A stretch of DNA of 27,277 bases from a virus: IMG/VR virus record IMGVR_UViG_3300006128_000049, positions 1 through 27,277 of that record; one strand, 5' to 3'. This document shows, piece by piece, positions 12,237 through 20,898 of the stretch (within the stretch, counting starts at the first letter, position 1; every line of letters begins with the position of its first letter). A program made the position numbers and the translations under genes. The notes beneath the pieces were generated by a model. That model was not told the origin of the DNA and made no database searches. It worked only from the letters and a program-made list of their open reading frames with translations.

Positions 12237-13764
12237 GTACGACGAGATTTCCCTAGAGGCACTCCTCAATACTGACATGACTGGCATGTCGGAAGCGGAA
12301 TTGATCTCATTGCAAGAAGAAATTGAGGAATTATCAAGGCGGGAATCCGCCAAAGCGGCGAGGATGAGCTTGCTTGACTTCTGTGTCAAGATGAATCCTG
12401 ACTATAAGATAGGTGCGCACCACAGACAACTTGCGAAATTACTTGAAGAGATGGCTGTAAATCACAAAGATAGGATTGCAGTGTCTATTCCGCCTCGGCA
12501 TGGTAAGAGTTTTATGGTATCTGTGTACTTTCCGGCGTGGTTTTTGGGTAATTTCCCGGATAAAAAGGTGCTGATGGTGTCGCATACGACCGATTTAGCG
12601 GTCGATTTTGGTCGAAAAGTCAGGAATTTGGTCGATCAACCCGCTTATAAAGACATATTTCCAACTGTAACGCTTGCGGCGGACTCGAAAAGTGCGGGAA
12701 GATGGAACACCAACGCCGGTGGTGAGTACTTTGCATGTGGTGTGGGCTCTGCCTTGGCCGGTCGAGGTGCGGATTTCTTGATTGTTGATGATCCGTTTTC
12801 TGAGCAGGACATTTTGAACGGTAATTTTGAAGTGTTCCAGAAAGCTTATGAGTGGTTTACGTTTGGAGCACGTACACGTTTGATGCCGAAAGGCCGGGTT
12901 GCGATTGTGCATACCCGTTGGCACCCCAACGACTTGATTGGGATGATGGCAAAAGACATGGTGAAGAACGATGACTCGGATCAGTACGAGTTTTTTGAAT
13001 TCCCGGCTATATTTAATGAGGGCACGCCAGACGAGAAGGCGCTTTGGCCTGAATTCTTTGATTTGCAAGCACTCAAACGCACAAAAGCATCGATGCCCGC
13101 GTACCAGTGGAACGCCCAGTATCAGCAAACGCCGACCAGTGAAGAAGGTGCAATTATTAAGCGCGAGTGGTGGCAAGTATGGGAAGCGGTGGATCCCCCG
13201 CAGTGCGACTATATTATTATGACGCTTGATGCGGCGGCGGAGATTAACAACCGGGCTGACTTTTCAGCGCTACTCACGTGGGGAATATTTAGCGATGACG
13301 GCTTGACGAAGGGCGCAGACCATATCATCTTGCTCAATGCGATTAACGTGCGGGTGGAGTTTCCCGAGCTCAAAGACATTACAATTAAAGAATACCGACG
13401 TTGGCAACCCGAAGCATTTATTGTGGAGAAAAAGTCAAATGGTACGCCGCTGTTCCAAGAATTCCGTAGAATGGGAATACCTGTGCAAGAGTTCACTCCG
13501 CACAGAGGGACAGGCGATAAACTTGCTCGGCTAAACGCTGTGGCAGATGTGTTCAGATCGGGGTTTGTGTGGTACCCCGCGGGTAGACGTTGGGCAGAGG
13601 AGGTCGTTGAACAAGTTGCGGCTTTCCCGGCGTCTGACAAAGATGATATGGTGGACTGTACAAGCATGGCTCTCAACCGCTTCAGGAATGGGGGGTTCAT
13701 TAGTTTGCAGTCTGACTATAAGGATGACAACAACTATGCGGCTCGCAAAGCGGCGTATTATTAA
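12229..13764 (+). CDS. terL: Terminase large subunit
   Basis: A 511-residue packaging motor and nuclease. ATPase: Walker A PPRHGKS (88-94), Walker B FLIVDD (183-188) and the coupling motif VHTRWH (227-232). RNase H-like nuclease: D334 in MTLDAA, E400 in IVEKK, and D472/D473/D476 in DKDDMVD. All catalytic residues are present. The protein cuts concatemeric DNA and pumps it through the portal. I chose ATG at 12229, which overlaps the terS stop by eight bases as elsewhere in this genome; a GTG at 12193 would add 12 residues with no better ribosome binding site. Family: Terminase_6-like (T4 gp17-related). Confidence 0.95.
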   Translation: MVEYDEISLEALLNTDMTGMSEAELISLQEEIEELSRRESAKAARMSLLDFCVKMNPDYKIGAHHRQLAKLLEEMAVNHKDRIAVSIPPRHGKSFMVSVYFPAWFLGNFPDKKVLMVSHTTDLAVDFGRKVRNLVDQPAYKDIFPTVTLAADSKSAGRWNTNAGGEYFACGVGSALAGRGADFLIVDDPFSEQDILNGNFEVFQKAYEWFTFGARTRLMPKGRVAIVHTRWHPNDLIGMMAKDMVKNDDSDQYEFFEFPAIFNEGTPDEKALWPEFFDLQALKRTKASMPAYQWNAQYQQTPTSEEGAIIKREWWQVWEAVDPPQCDYIIMTLDAAAEINNRADFSALLTWGIFSDDGLTKGADHIILLNAINVRVEFPELKDITIKEYRRWQPEAFIVEKKSNGTPLFQEFRRMGIPVQEFTPHRGTGDKLARLNAVADVFRSGFVWYPAGRRWAEEVVEQVAAFPASDKDDMVDCTSMALNRFRNGGFISLQSDYKDDNNYAARKAAYY

Positions 13765-13772
13765 GGAACGAC

Positions 13773-14036
13773 ATGGCAACGCAGAAATTTATGGGGAAGA
13801 ATCAGATGCTCGATCGCCTTGCGGCGCAAGTGGGTAACAAAGAGTCCGCCATTAAAATTTTGCAACAACGTGGACACCTCAAAGCGGATGGTAAGACCTG
13901 GACAGCAGAAGGCGCTAAACGCAACGCAATGACAGCGCAAGAACGTGCGCTAGACCGCGCAAGTAAAAGCAGTGGCAAAAAACCCTCTGCGTATAAATAT
14001 GACCCAAGCACTAACCGTGCGACACTTAGGAAATAA
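13773..14036 (+). CDS. Small basic protein between terminase and portal
   Basis: An 87-residue basic protein starting MATQKFMGKNQMLDRLAAQV. It contains a likely helix-turn-helix-like segment (KESAIKILQQRGHLKADGKT) and a lysine-rich tail. It starts eight bases after terL with AAGGA upstream, and the portal start follows its stop by one base. DNA binding is plausible from charge and the helical pattern. The family is not recognised. Confidence 0.72.
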   Translation: MATQKFMGKNQMLDRLAAQVGNKESAIKILQQRGHLKADGKTWTAEGAKRNAMTAQERALDRASKSSGKKPSAYKYDPSTNRATLRK

Positions 14037-14037
14037 C

Positions 14038-16548
14038 ATGGCGATCGATAAAGCACTCTATACAAACTCCGTTCCTGTTCAACCACAGGGAGGCCAACCC
14101 GATTTCAGTATTGAGATTAATAATCCAGATATGGTGACACTAGACGACGGAAGCGTGGAGATCACGATCGAGCCCGGAGACGGGCAAGCAGGAGATGAGG
14201 AGTTTGATACCAATCTTGCTGAGCTTGTTGATGAGGGATATCTCTCTGAACTGGGCGGTAATTTACTTGAAGATTACGACAATGATATCTCTAGTCGCAA
14301 GGACTGGGAGAAGACTTATACAGAAGGCTTAAAGCTACTGGGTCTAAATTACGAAGAGAGGACTGAGCCTTGGAACGGTGCGTGTGGTGTGTTCCACCCC
14401 ATGCTGACAGAAGCGGTTGTTCGCTTCCAAGCCGAAACCATCATGGAGACTTTCCCTGCCGCCGGTCCTGTAAAGACGGTGATTATCGGTAAGCAGACCC
14501 AAGACGTAGAAGACGCGGCTAAACGTGTGGCTGATGATATGAATTATCAGTTGACTGAGGTGATGGTCGAGTACAGACCCGAGCATGAGAAGATGCTGTG
14601 GAATTTGCCAATCGCAGGTTCTGCGTTCAAGAAAGTGTATTACGACCATAACCTAGGTAGACAGGTGTCGATGTTCGTTGCCGCTGAAGATGTGATTTTG
14701 CCTTACGGCACATCTGAGATGACCCTTGCTCCGCGCGTAACCCACCGCATGAGAAAGAACGAGAATGACCTGAAGAAGCTCATTCTTGCAGGGTTTTACA
14801 TGGACGTTGAGCTTGGCGACCCAAGCAAAACAGTAGATGAGATCCAGAAAGCCAAGGATAAAGAGACTGGGTTTAGCGCATCGTTCGATGACCGCTATCA
14901 ACTGCTTGAGATGCAAGTTGAGCTAGATATTCCCGGCTTTGAAGATAAAGACGAGGACGGTGAGCCAACTGGAATTGCACTGCCTTACGTGGTGACTATT
15001 CTCAAAGATACCCAAGATGTAATCTCGATCAGACGCAACTGGAAAGAAAAAGACAAGAACAAAAAGCCACGCCAACACTATGTGCACTACCAGTACATTC
15101 CCGGGTTTGGGGCTTACGGCTTTGGCTTGATTCACTTGATTGGTGGTGCGGCAAAGTCAGCTACATCCCTCACAAGGCAACTGATCGATGCAGGAACGCT
15201 GTCTAACTTACCAGGTGGTTTGAAAACCAGAGGCTTGCGTATCAAGGGTGACGATACACCGATCGCACCGGGCGAGTTCAGAGATGTGGACATCACAGCA
15301 GGTTCACTCAGAGACAGCATCGTGCCGCTTCCTTACAAAGAGCCAAGTCAAGTTTTACTGGCATTGATGAATCAAGTGGTAGATGATGCAAGACGCTTTG
15401 CGGCACTTGCGGATATGAAGGTTGCCGATATGGACGGCAACTCTCCCGTGGGTACAACCCTTGCGATCTTAGAGCGTATGCTCAAGGTAATGAGCGCAGT
15501 TCAGGCACGCTTGCACTACTCGATGAAACAAGAGTTGAAGCTCTTGGAAGACATCATTAAAGAGATCATGCCCGAGGAATATGCGTATGTACCTGATGGT
15601 CCACGCGGATCCAAAGCAAAACTGTCTGATTACGACAATGTAGATATCATTCCTGTCAGCGATCCGAACGCGGCAACGATGAGTCAGCGTGTGGTGCAGT
15701 ACCAAGCGGTCATGCAAATGGCCCAACAAGCCCCACAAATCTACGATTTACCCCAATTACACCGCCAAATGTTGAATGTTTTGGGCGTAAAACACGCAGA
15801 AAAGCTCATTCCGATTGAAGATGACATGCTCCCAATTGACCCAGTTTCTGAGAATATGGCGATTATTAAGGGCAAACCAGTCAAAGCTTTTATCGAACAA
15901 GACCACTCAGCGCATATCCAGACGCATATGGCCTTCTCACAAGACCCCCATTTAGCTCAAATGATGGGTCAAAATCCACAAGCGCAGATGCTTATGGCGG
16001 CAATGCAAGCGCATATTGCCGAACACATTGGGTTTGCGTACAGACAACAGATCGAACAACAACTTGGGGTACCACTTCCACCCCCAGACGAGCCGTTACC
16101 ACCACAAACAGCGGCTCAACTTGCGCCCCTTATTGCTCAGGCGGCTCAACAATTACTGCAAAGCAACCAGAAACAACAGGCCCAACAGCAAGCTCAACAG
16201 CAACAGCAGGACCCAGAGACACAGATTGCAATGCAAGAACTTCAGATCAAACAAGCCGAGCTCCAGATCAAACAAGCAAAGCTCAAGCTCGATGCCGCCG
16301 CGCAAGCAGACAAGATCGATACAGAACGCGCGCGTATCCAGTCACAAGAAAAAATCGCCGGTATGCAAGTCGGCGCCAAAGTTGCAGGTGACAAAATGCA
16401 CCTTCAATCGCAAGAGCACTCCCACGGCGTTGACGTTGGGGTAGAAATTGCGAAACACCACGCAGAAATGCGCAATTCCGCTATGCAAGTAGCGCAACAA
16501 AGGAGTTTGAATGAGTCAGGAGATGGAGGTTCTAAAAAAGAAGATTAG
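14038..16548 (+). CDS. Portal protein
   Basis: An 836-residue portal, identified by position between terminase and scaffold and by sequence: the segment with PIAGSAFKKVYYDHNLGR and YLPY-like ILPYGTSEM is typical of long podovirus-type portals. It forms the dodecameric ring at one capsid vertex through which DNA passes. The C-terminal 150 residues are Gln/Ala-rich and helical (QQAQQQAQQQQQ followed by QIKQAELQIKQAKLKLD), consistent with a P22-like barrel that projects into the head. The start at 14038 has AGGAAATAAC upstream; an upstream GTG at 13972 lies inside the previous gene and is less likely. The length exceeds the 500-700 residues of most portals because of that tail. Confidence 0.9.
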   Translation: MAIDKALYTNSVPVQPQGGQPDFSIEINNPDMVTLDDGSVEITIEPGDGQAGDEEFDTNLAELVDEGYLSELGGNLLEDYDNDISSRKDWEKTYTEGLKLLGLNYEERTEPWNGACGVFHPMLTEAVVRFQAETIMETFPAAGPVKTVIIGKQTQDVEDAAKRVADDMNYQLTEVMVEYRPEHEKMLWNLPIAGSAFKKVYYDHNLGRQVSMFVAAEDVILPYGTSEMTLAPRVTHRMRKNENDLKKLILAGFYMDVELGDPSKTVDEIQKAKDKETGFSASFDDRYQLLEMQVELDIPGFEDKDEDGEPTGIALPYVVTILKDTQDVISIRRNWKEKDKNKKPRQHYVHYQYIPGFGAYGFGLIHLIGGAAKSATSLTRQLIDAGTLSNLPGGLKTRGLRIKGDDTPIAPGEFRDVDITAGSLRDSIVPLPYKEPSQVLLALMNQVVDDARRFAALADMKVADMDGNSPVGTTLAILERMLKVMSAVQARLHYSMKQELKLLEDIIKEIMPEEYAYVPDGPRGSKAKLSDYDNVDIIPVSDPNAATMSQRVVQYQAVMQMAQQAPQIYDLPQLHRQMLNVLGVKHAEKLIPIEDDMLPIDPVSENMAIIKGKPVKAFIEQDHSAHIQTHMAFSQDPHLAQMMGQNPQAQMLMAAMQAHIAEHIGFAYRQQIEQQLGVPLPPPDEPLPPQTAAQLAPLIAQAAQQLLQSNQKQQAQQQAQQQQQDPETQIAMQELQIKQAELQIKQAKLKLDAAAQADKIDTERARIQSQEKIAGMQVGAKVAGDKMHLQSQEHSHGVDVGVEIAKHHAEMRNSAMQVAQQRSLNESGDGGSKKED

Positions 16549-16705
16549 GATGCGAATGAATGAGGTAGCCGACGTTATATCGACGGGCGGCTGTTCTTCG
16601 TTTGAGTCTTATCAAAAACTTTGCGGGGTGATCGAGGGACTGGCCTACGCAGAGAGAGATGTTATCGACCTCGCAGAAACAATGGAGAAAGCAGACAATG
16701 AGTAA
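16511..16705 (+). CDS. Small hypothetical protein overlapping the portal end
   Basis: A 64-residue, mostly helical protein (MSQEMEVLKKKIRMRMNEVA), out of frame with the last 38 bases of the portal gene. AAAGGAG lies five bases before its ATG, and its stop overlaps the next start by eight bases. Two Cys residues are present but no motif. Small helical proteins at this position are common in phages of this gene order; the role is unknown. Confidence 0.75.
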   Translation: MSQEMEVLKKKIRMRMNEVADVISTGGCSSFESYQKLCGVIEGLAYAERDVIDLAETMEKADNE

Positions 16706-17126
16706 TTTAATTCTACCCCCGGGCGTTCGTTCAGTTAGCGATAACCCAAGCGACGCACCTGAGCAGGAGAATATCCCAATCGAGGATAGAGCAAAGCAGT
16801 TACCCGACCCCAAAGGTTGGATGATTCTTGCGGCTGTTGTTGAGTCAGCAGACAACTTCGATAACAGTGTCCTTGTCAAGTCAGACATTACAAAGCGCAT
16901 TGATGAGCAAACCTCACCGATATTATTTGTGATGAAGCTTGGCCCAGAGGCTTATATAGATAAGACCAAATTCCCAAGCGGTCCCCGCTGTGCGGAAGGC
17001 GATTTTATTTTGACTAGGCCTTATGCCGGAACCAGAGTAAAGATTCACGGTAAAGAATTCCGCTTGCTCAATGATGACCAAGTAGAAGCAACTGTGCAAG
17101 ATCCCCGCGGCGTTAGCCGTGCTTAA
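16698..17126 (+). CDS. GroES-like co-chaperonin
   Basis: A 142-residue protein. The C-terminal 90 residues follow the GroES order: SVLVKSD, then VMKLGPEAYIDKTKFPSGPR, then AEGDFILTRPYAGTRVKIHG, then RLLNDDQVEATVQDP, a beta-barrel with the typical GDxV and 'NDDxVxAxV' ends. The central region around ITKRIDEQTSPIL may serve as the mobile-loop equivalent, but this is uncertain. In phages such co-chaperonins (T4 gp31 and relatives) work with host GroEL to fold the coat protein. Placement between portal and scaffold/coat fits that role. ATG at 16698 is chosen because it overlaps the upstream stop and has GGAG upstream. Confidence 0.75.
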   Translation: MSNLILPPGVRSVSDNPSDAPEQENIPIEDRAKQLPDPKGWMILAAVVESADNFDNSVLVKSDITKRIDEQTSPILFVMKLGPEAYIDKTKFPSGPRCAEGDFILTRPYAGTRVKIHGKEFRLLNDDQVEATVQDPRGVSRA

Positions 17127-17136
17127 GGAGTAATAT

Positions 17137-18198
17137 ATGGCAGGAAAATTTAGAGGGGATACGTTTAAGTTCCCTGATGAAGTCTCGGTTAAAGCGCCTC
17201 TATCAGACGAGAAGCTAGACATTGAGATTGAAGGAGCAGAGACTGAGGTTGCGGTGGAAACACCGGATGATCCCAGAAAACCACAACCGGTTGTAAAGCC
17301 CAAGGCGAAGGATAAAGATGCGCCCGAGATTGAGATCGTGGATGACACCCCCGAGGATGTCAAACTCCATAAGCCTCTCAAAGAGCCAGTCGGAGACCCA
17401 ACCGAAGACGAATTAAAGTCTTATTCAGATAACGTCCGCAAGCGAATTGAAAAGCTCACACATGCTCGTTACGATGAGCAACGGGCCAAAGATGCCGCCC
17501 TGCGGGAAAAAGCTGAACTAGAGAAGATTGCCCAATCTATCGTAGACGAGAACCGCAAACTACAGGAATATGTACAGAACGGGGAAAAAGCCTATATAGA
17601 GAAGGTGCAAGCACTAGCCAAGGTGGAAATGGACGCGGCTAAGGAAAGGCTTACCAAAGCCTATGAAGCAGGGGATGCCAAGGCATTAACTGAAGCCCAA
17701 GAGCAAATGATGCTTGCCGGTATGAAAATACAACAAGCAGAAAATTTTAGGCCAACCCCTTTACAACAGCATCAAAATGTAGTACAGTCCACTCCATCGG
17801 CTCCCCAAACGCCGTCAGCACCCAAACTGGATAGTAGAACATCTGCATGGATGGAAAAAAATCCTTGGTTCGGTGATGACAAAGCTAAAGCTATGACTAG
17901 CTATGCGATGGGACTGCATCAAGAATTAGTAGACAAGTATGGTGAGGACTTTGCCCGAACCGATGAATACTTCTCACAAATCGACGCTGAACTGCGTCGC
18001 ACCTTCCCGACAAAATTCGAAGATACCGAACATACGTCGAGAGAAACTAAAAGAATCCCCGCAACAACCGTTGCGCCCGCAACTCGTGCTACGTCTGCGA
18101 AGAAAATTCGTTTGACGCAAACGCAAGTAAGTATTGCCAAGAAACTTGGTGTACCCCTTGAAGTTTATGCTAAACACGTTGCACAACTGGAGAAATAA
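17137..18198 (+). CDS. Head scaffolding protein (probable)
   Basis: A 353-residue, highly charged protein without cysteines. It has an acidic N-terminus (about 20-90), long helical or coiled-coil stretches (about 85-205, with RKRIEKLTHARYDEQRAKDA), a Gln/Pro-rich linker (about 205-235) and a basic C-terminus (KKIRLTQTQVSIAKKLGVPL). This profile and the position just before the coat genes match phage scaffolds, which guide capsid assembly and bind coat through a basic C-terminal helix. TAAGGAG precedes the start. No protease motif was seen, so it is probably a plain scaffold and not a protease-scaffold fusion. Confidence 0.7.
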   Translation: MAGKFRGDTFKFPDEVSVKAPLSDEKLDIEIEGAETEVAVETPDDPRKPQPVVKPKAKDKDAPEIEIVDDTPEDVKLHKPLKEPVGDPTEDELKSYSDNVRKRIEKLTHARYDEQRAKDAALREKAELEKIAQSIVDENRKLQEYVQNGEKAYIEKVQALAKVEMDAAKERLTKAYEAGDAKALTEAQEQMMLAGMKIQQAENFRPTPLQQHQNVVQSTPSAPQTPSAPKLDSRTSAWMEKNPWFGDDKAKAMTSYAMGLHQELVDKYGEDFARTDEYFSQIDAELRRTFPTKFEDTEHTSRETKRIPATTVAPATRATSAKKIRLTQTQVSIAKKLGVPLEVYAKHVAQLEK

Positions 18199-18199
18199 T

Positions 18200-18649
18200 A
18201 TGACTGAAATCAATCGTACCGCCCGTAAAGCTGAAACCCGTGATACCCAAAAACGTACTGGGTGGCAACAAGCGAGCACTCTTCCAGACCCCGATCCAAG
18301 ACCGGGACTTGTGCATAGATGGATTGCGACAGCTATCCTAGGGCAAGCAGACCCAGTGAACGTATCCAAAAAGATGCGCGAATACTGGGAGCCATGTAAA
18401 GCAACAGACTACCCTGAAGTTTCAATTCCGGGTGACAAGAATGGGAACATCGAAGTCGGTGGACTTATGTTGTGTGCGTCCCCAATGGAAATCCAATTGG
18501 AAAGAAACGCTCATTATGCTAAACAGGCGCAAGCACTTACAGACTCTGTAGATACGAAGTTTTTAGGTCAGTCAGACCCGAGGATGCCCGTGTTTTCGGA
18601 GAAAAAATCAGGAGTCACTCGTGGCTCTGTATTCGGAAATGGTTCATAA
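18200..18649 (+). CDS. Hypothetical head-region protein
   Basis: A 149-residue protein beginning MTEINRTARKAETRDTQKRT, with conserved-looking segments DPDPRPGLVHRWI (about 30-42) and VGGLMLCASPMEIQLERNAHY (about 86-106). It lies one base after the scaffold stop and before two virion-type genes, so a structural or assembly role is likely. ATG at 18200 has GGAGA upstream and is preferred over an in-frame ATG at 18134 inside the scaffold gene. I recognise the pattern only as a conserved hypothetical of related phages. Confidence 0.72.
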   Translation: MTEINRTARKAETRDTQKRTGWQQASTLPDPDPRPGLVHRWIATAILGQADPVNVSKKMREYWEPCKATDYPEVSIPGDKNGNIEVGGLMLCASPMEIQLERNAHYAKQAQALTDSVDTKFLGQSDPRMPVFSEKKSGVTRGSVFGNGS

Positions 18650-18665
18650 ACTAGGAGCTTAAAAG

Positions 18666-19271
18666 ATGGCATATCCAACTGTCTCGGCACCATACGGTCT
18701 AAAGCCTGTCAATCGCATTGACGGCCTCCCATATGCAGGTGCCTTTCGTCAGATCCCCATTGCCGCAGGTTACGCTACCGCTATTTGTAATGGCGATACT
18801 GTAAAACTGAGCGGTGGGTATCTCGTTGCTGATACTGCAACTAACAACGCTACACCAGTCGGTGTGCTCGTTGGCTGTACGTATATCAACTCCCTTGGCC
18901 AAACGACTCGCAGTCAGTTCTACCCTGCAAGCGCTTCGACTTCAACTAACTTGGCTTATGGCTACGTTATTGATGATCCGATGGTGCTCTTCAAGGTAGC
19001 TGTTGTGACTTCTGGTACCACAATGGGTACTGTTCAGCGTTCAGTCGTTGGTCAGAACTTCCCCTTCGTGCAAAACGCAGGAAACACCACAACAGGTGAC
19101 TCCGCAATCGGCGTTTCAGCGACTGGTTCAGGTACTACTGCCACGATCCCCGCGCGTATTATTGACGTTGTTCCAGATACTTCTTATATCAGCGGCGGTA
19201 ACGTCGTATATCCAGAAGTGCTGATCCGTCTCAATACACAACAGTACAACAACACCACTGGTGATTCTTAA
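18666..19271 (+). CDS. Probable capsid decoration or minor head protein
   Basis: A 201-residue protein, Gly/Thr/Ser-rich and beta-type by composition. It opens with APYGLKPVNRIDGLPYAGAF (about 8-27) and has GDTVKLSGGY near 43-52. This opening is a recognisable pattern of structural proteins encoded beside the coat gene in environmental phages. It has no enzyme motif. CTAGGAG is upstream. Expected location: outer capsid surface or the virion. A decoration role is inferred from position. Confidence 0.65.
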   Translation: MAYPTVSAPYGLKPVNRIDGLPYAGAFRQIPIAAGYATAICNGDTVKLSGGYLVADTATNNATPVGVLVGCTYINSLGQTTRSQFYPASASTSTNLAYGYVIDDPMVLFKVAVVTSGTTMGTVQRSVVGQNFPFVQNAGNTTTGDSAIGVSATGSGTTATIPARIIDVVPDTSYISGGNVVYPEVLIRLNTQQYNNTTGDS

Positions 19272-19287
19272 TCCAAGGAGCATATAA

Positions 19288-20199
19288 ATGGCTATTTCAC
19301 GCGCACAACTATTGAAAGAGTTGCTCCCCGGACTGAATGCACTATTCGGAATGGAGTACGCCCGATACGGCGAAGAGCACAAAGAGATCTTCGAGACAGA
19401 AGCTTCCGAGCGTTCCTTCGAAGAAGAGACAAAGTTATCCGGCTTCTCAGCCGCACCTGTTAAGAACGAGGGCTCAGCCATCGCTTATGACAATGCGCAA
19501 GAAGCATGGACAGCTCGCTACGATCACCAAACTATTGCACAAGGTTTCTCTATCACTGAAGAGGCGATGGAAGATAACTTGTACGACAGCTTGTCAAATC
19601 GTTACACCAAAGCATTGGCAAGGTCTATGGCCTATACCAAGCAAGTTAAAGCCGCTTCCGTCTTAAACAACGGATTCACATCAGGCTATAACGGTGGTGA
19701 CGGCGTGCCTTTGTTCTCTACAGCACACCCATTGGTATCCGGTGGTACAAACGCCAACACTCCTGCTACACAGGTTGATTTGAATGAAACAGCTATCGAA
19801 GCCGCGACAATTCAAATTTCCCAGTGGACAGACGAGCGTGGTCTTTTGATCGCCGCACGCCCAGTGAAGATGGTTGTTCCTCCACAGCTTATGTTCGTTG
19901 CTAAGCGTTTGTTAGACACAGAACTCCGTGTCGCTACAACCAACAACGACATCAACGCAATTAAAGCAATGAACGTCATCGAGCAAGGTTATACAACTAA
20001 CCATTTCTTGACAGACCCAAATGCTTGGTTCTTGTTGACTGACGTACCTAACGGTTTGAAACACTTCGAACGTGTAGCTTTGTCTACCTCAATGGATGGA
20101 GACTTCGACACCGGAAACGTTCGCTACAAAGCTAGAGAGCGTTACAGTTTTGGTTGGTCAGATCCTCTTGGAGCATGGGCTTCTTCTGGTTCTTTCTAA
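19288..20199 (+). CDS. Major capsid protein (HK97 fold, Mu gpT-like)
   Basis: A 303-residue coat protein. The pattern of an N-terminal helix (RAQLLKELLPGLNALFG), a long charged arm (EASERSFEEETK), an E-loop region, and VPLFSTAHPLVSGGTNANTP (about 140-159) is characteristic of the Mu gpT-like branch of HK97-fold coat proteins. The C-terminal domain contains VPPQLMFVAKRLL and ends in WSDPLGAWASSGSF. No long delta domain is present, consistent with a separate scaffold gene upstream. Strong AAGGAG before the start and an immediate strong terminator after the stop suggest high expression ending here. Confidence 0.9.
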   Translation: MAISRAQLLKELLPGLNALFGMEYARYGEEHKEIFETEASERSFEEETKLSGFSAAPVKNEGSAIAYDNAQEAWTARYDHQTIAQGFSITEEAMEDNLYDSLSNRYTKALARSMAYTKQVKAASVLNNGFTSGYNGGDGVPLFSTAHPLVSGGTNANTPATQVDLNETAIEAATIQISQWTDERGLLIAARPVKMVVPPQLMFVAKRLLDTELRVATTNNDINAIKAMNVIEQGYTTNHFLTDPNAWFLLTDVPNGLKHFERVALSTSMDGDFDTGNVRYKARERYSFGWSDPLGAWASSGSF

Positions 20200-20224
20200 T
20201 TTAGTATTAGTTTTTACTAAAACT

Positions 20225-20250
20225 AGGGCCCTTCGGGGCCCTTTTCTTTT
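20225..20250 (+). terminator. Strong Rho-independent terminator after the major capsid gene
   Basis: The stem AGGGCCC/GGGCCCT (seven pairs) with a TTCG tetraloop is followed by TTTCTTTT. It begins 25 bases after the coat stop codon. Confidence 0.9.
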
Positions 20251-20262
20251 ATCTTTTATTTA

Positions 20263-20271
20263 TGGTATGAT
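20263..20271 (+). promoter_or_regulatory. Extended -10 promoter for the HNH gene
   Basis: TGGTATGAT matches the extended -10 form (TGN followed by TATGAT). No good -35 is present, as is usual for this class. The start would be near 20278, about 22 bases before the HNH ATG. Confidence 0.45.
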
Positions 20272-20273
20272 TA

Positions 20274-20294
20274 CCTGTAACTAAGTCACAGGAG
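20274..20294 (+). promoter_or_regulatory. Hairpin overlapping the HNH ribosome binding site
   Basis: CCTGT (20274-20278) can pair with ACAGG (20288-20292), covering three bases of the AGGAG site (20290-20294). It could restrict translation of the endonuclease. Confidence 0.35.
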
Positions 20295-20299
20295 TTAAT

Positions 20300-20890
20300 A
20301 TGGAATACCCAACTACAAGAGAAGAAGCAAAGAAAACCGGTGCCAAGTACTATTTCACTGGGCAACCCTGTAAACATGGGCATATAGCTCCGCGTAAAAC
20401 CAAAGGCGCGTGCATTGACTGCTTAAAAGTAGAATGGACTAAAGGTAATGAAACCCGTGCGGAATACTTTAGGCAGTACAACAAACAAGAAGAAGTTAAA
20501 GACCGTAAGAATGAATGGTATCTTGAAAATAGAGAACAAGTTATTTCCGCCGCTAACATCCGCCCTATTGAAGTTAAACGTGAATATCAAAAAGCTTGGA
20601 AGGAACGGAATATAACTTGGGTTAGAGCTGATACTAAGGCGCGGAGGCGTAAGCATAGAGAAGCTACCCCCAAGTGGCTGACTAAAAAAGAAAAGGCTGA
20701 AATTAGAGAGCTCTACAAAATTGCCATAACTATGTCTAAAACGACAGGGGAGCAATATGTTGTAGACCATATCGTACCTTTAAGGGGAGAAGGTGTTTGC
20801 GGGCTTCATGTACCTTGGAATCTAAGAGTAATCACCCAAGAAGAAAATCTTAAAAAGTCCAACAAACTTCTTGACACACCCATAAAATAG
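20300..20890 (+). CDS. Free-standing HNH homing-type endonuclease
   Basis: A 196-residue protein. The N-terminus has a possible zinc-binding motif (C24 in QPCKHGH, then CIDC at 38-41). The middle is very basic and helical. The C-terminal HNH nuclease is visible as VVDHIVPL (D156, H157), LHVPWNLRVI (H170, N174) and ENLKKSNK (N183, N188). Such genes are mobile and cut intron-less or sibling genes at their own insertion site. It sits between the coat terminator and a new promoter, so it appears inserted into the structural operon. AGGAG precedes the start. The gene looks intact. Confidence 0.88.
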   Translation: MEYPTTREEAKKTGAKYYFTGQPCKHGHIAPRKTKGACIDCLKVEWTKGNETRAEYFRQYNKQEEVKDRKNEWYLENREQVISAANIRPIEVKREYQKAWKERNITWVRADTKARRRKHREATPKWLTKKEKAEIRELYKIAITMSKTTGEQYVVDHIVPLRGEGVCGLHVPWNLRVITQEENLKKSNKLLDTPIK

Positions 20891-20898
20891 TGTATTAT
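20871..20898 (+). promoter_or_regulatory. Strong sigma70 promoter for downstream structural genes
   Basis: TTGACA (20871-20876), a 16-base spacer and TATTAT (20893-20898). It overlaps the last codons of the HNH gene and starts transcription near 20905, about 83 bases before the next ATG. Confidence 0.78.

Noticed and set aside
12595-13176. Minus-strand frame of 193 codons inside terL
   Set aside because: It is fully antisense to the catalytic core of the large terminase, with no ribosome binding site or neighbour support.
13209-13700. Minus-strand frame of 163 codons inside terL
   Set aside because: It is a shadow of terL codon use; the terL frame carries intact nuclease residues there.
13972-14037. 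GTG start extending the portal protein by 22 residues
   Set aside because: It lies inside the upstream gene without a ribosome binding site; ATG at 14038 follows AGGAAATAAC.
16016-16444. Plus-strand frame of 142 codons within the portal C-terminus
   Set aside because: It is a low-complexity shadow of the Gln-rich repeat region in the +1 frame, with no ribosome binding site.
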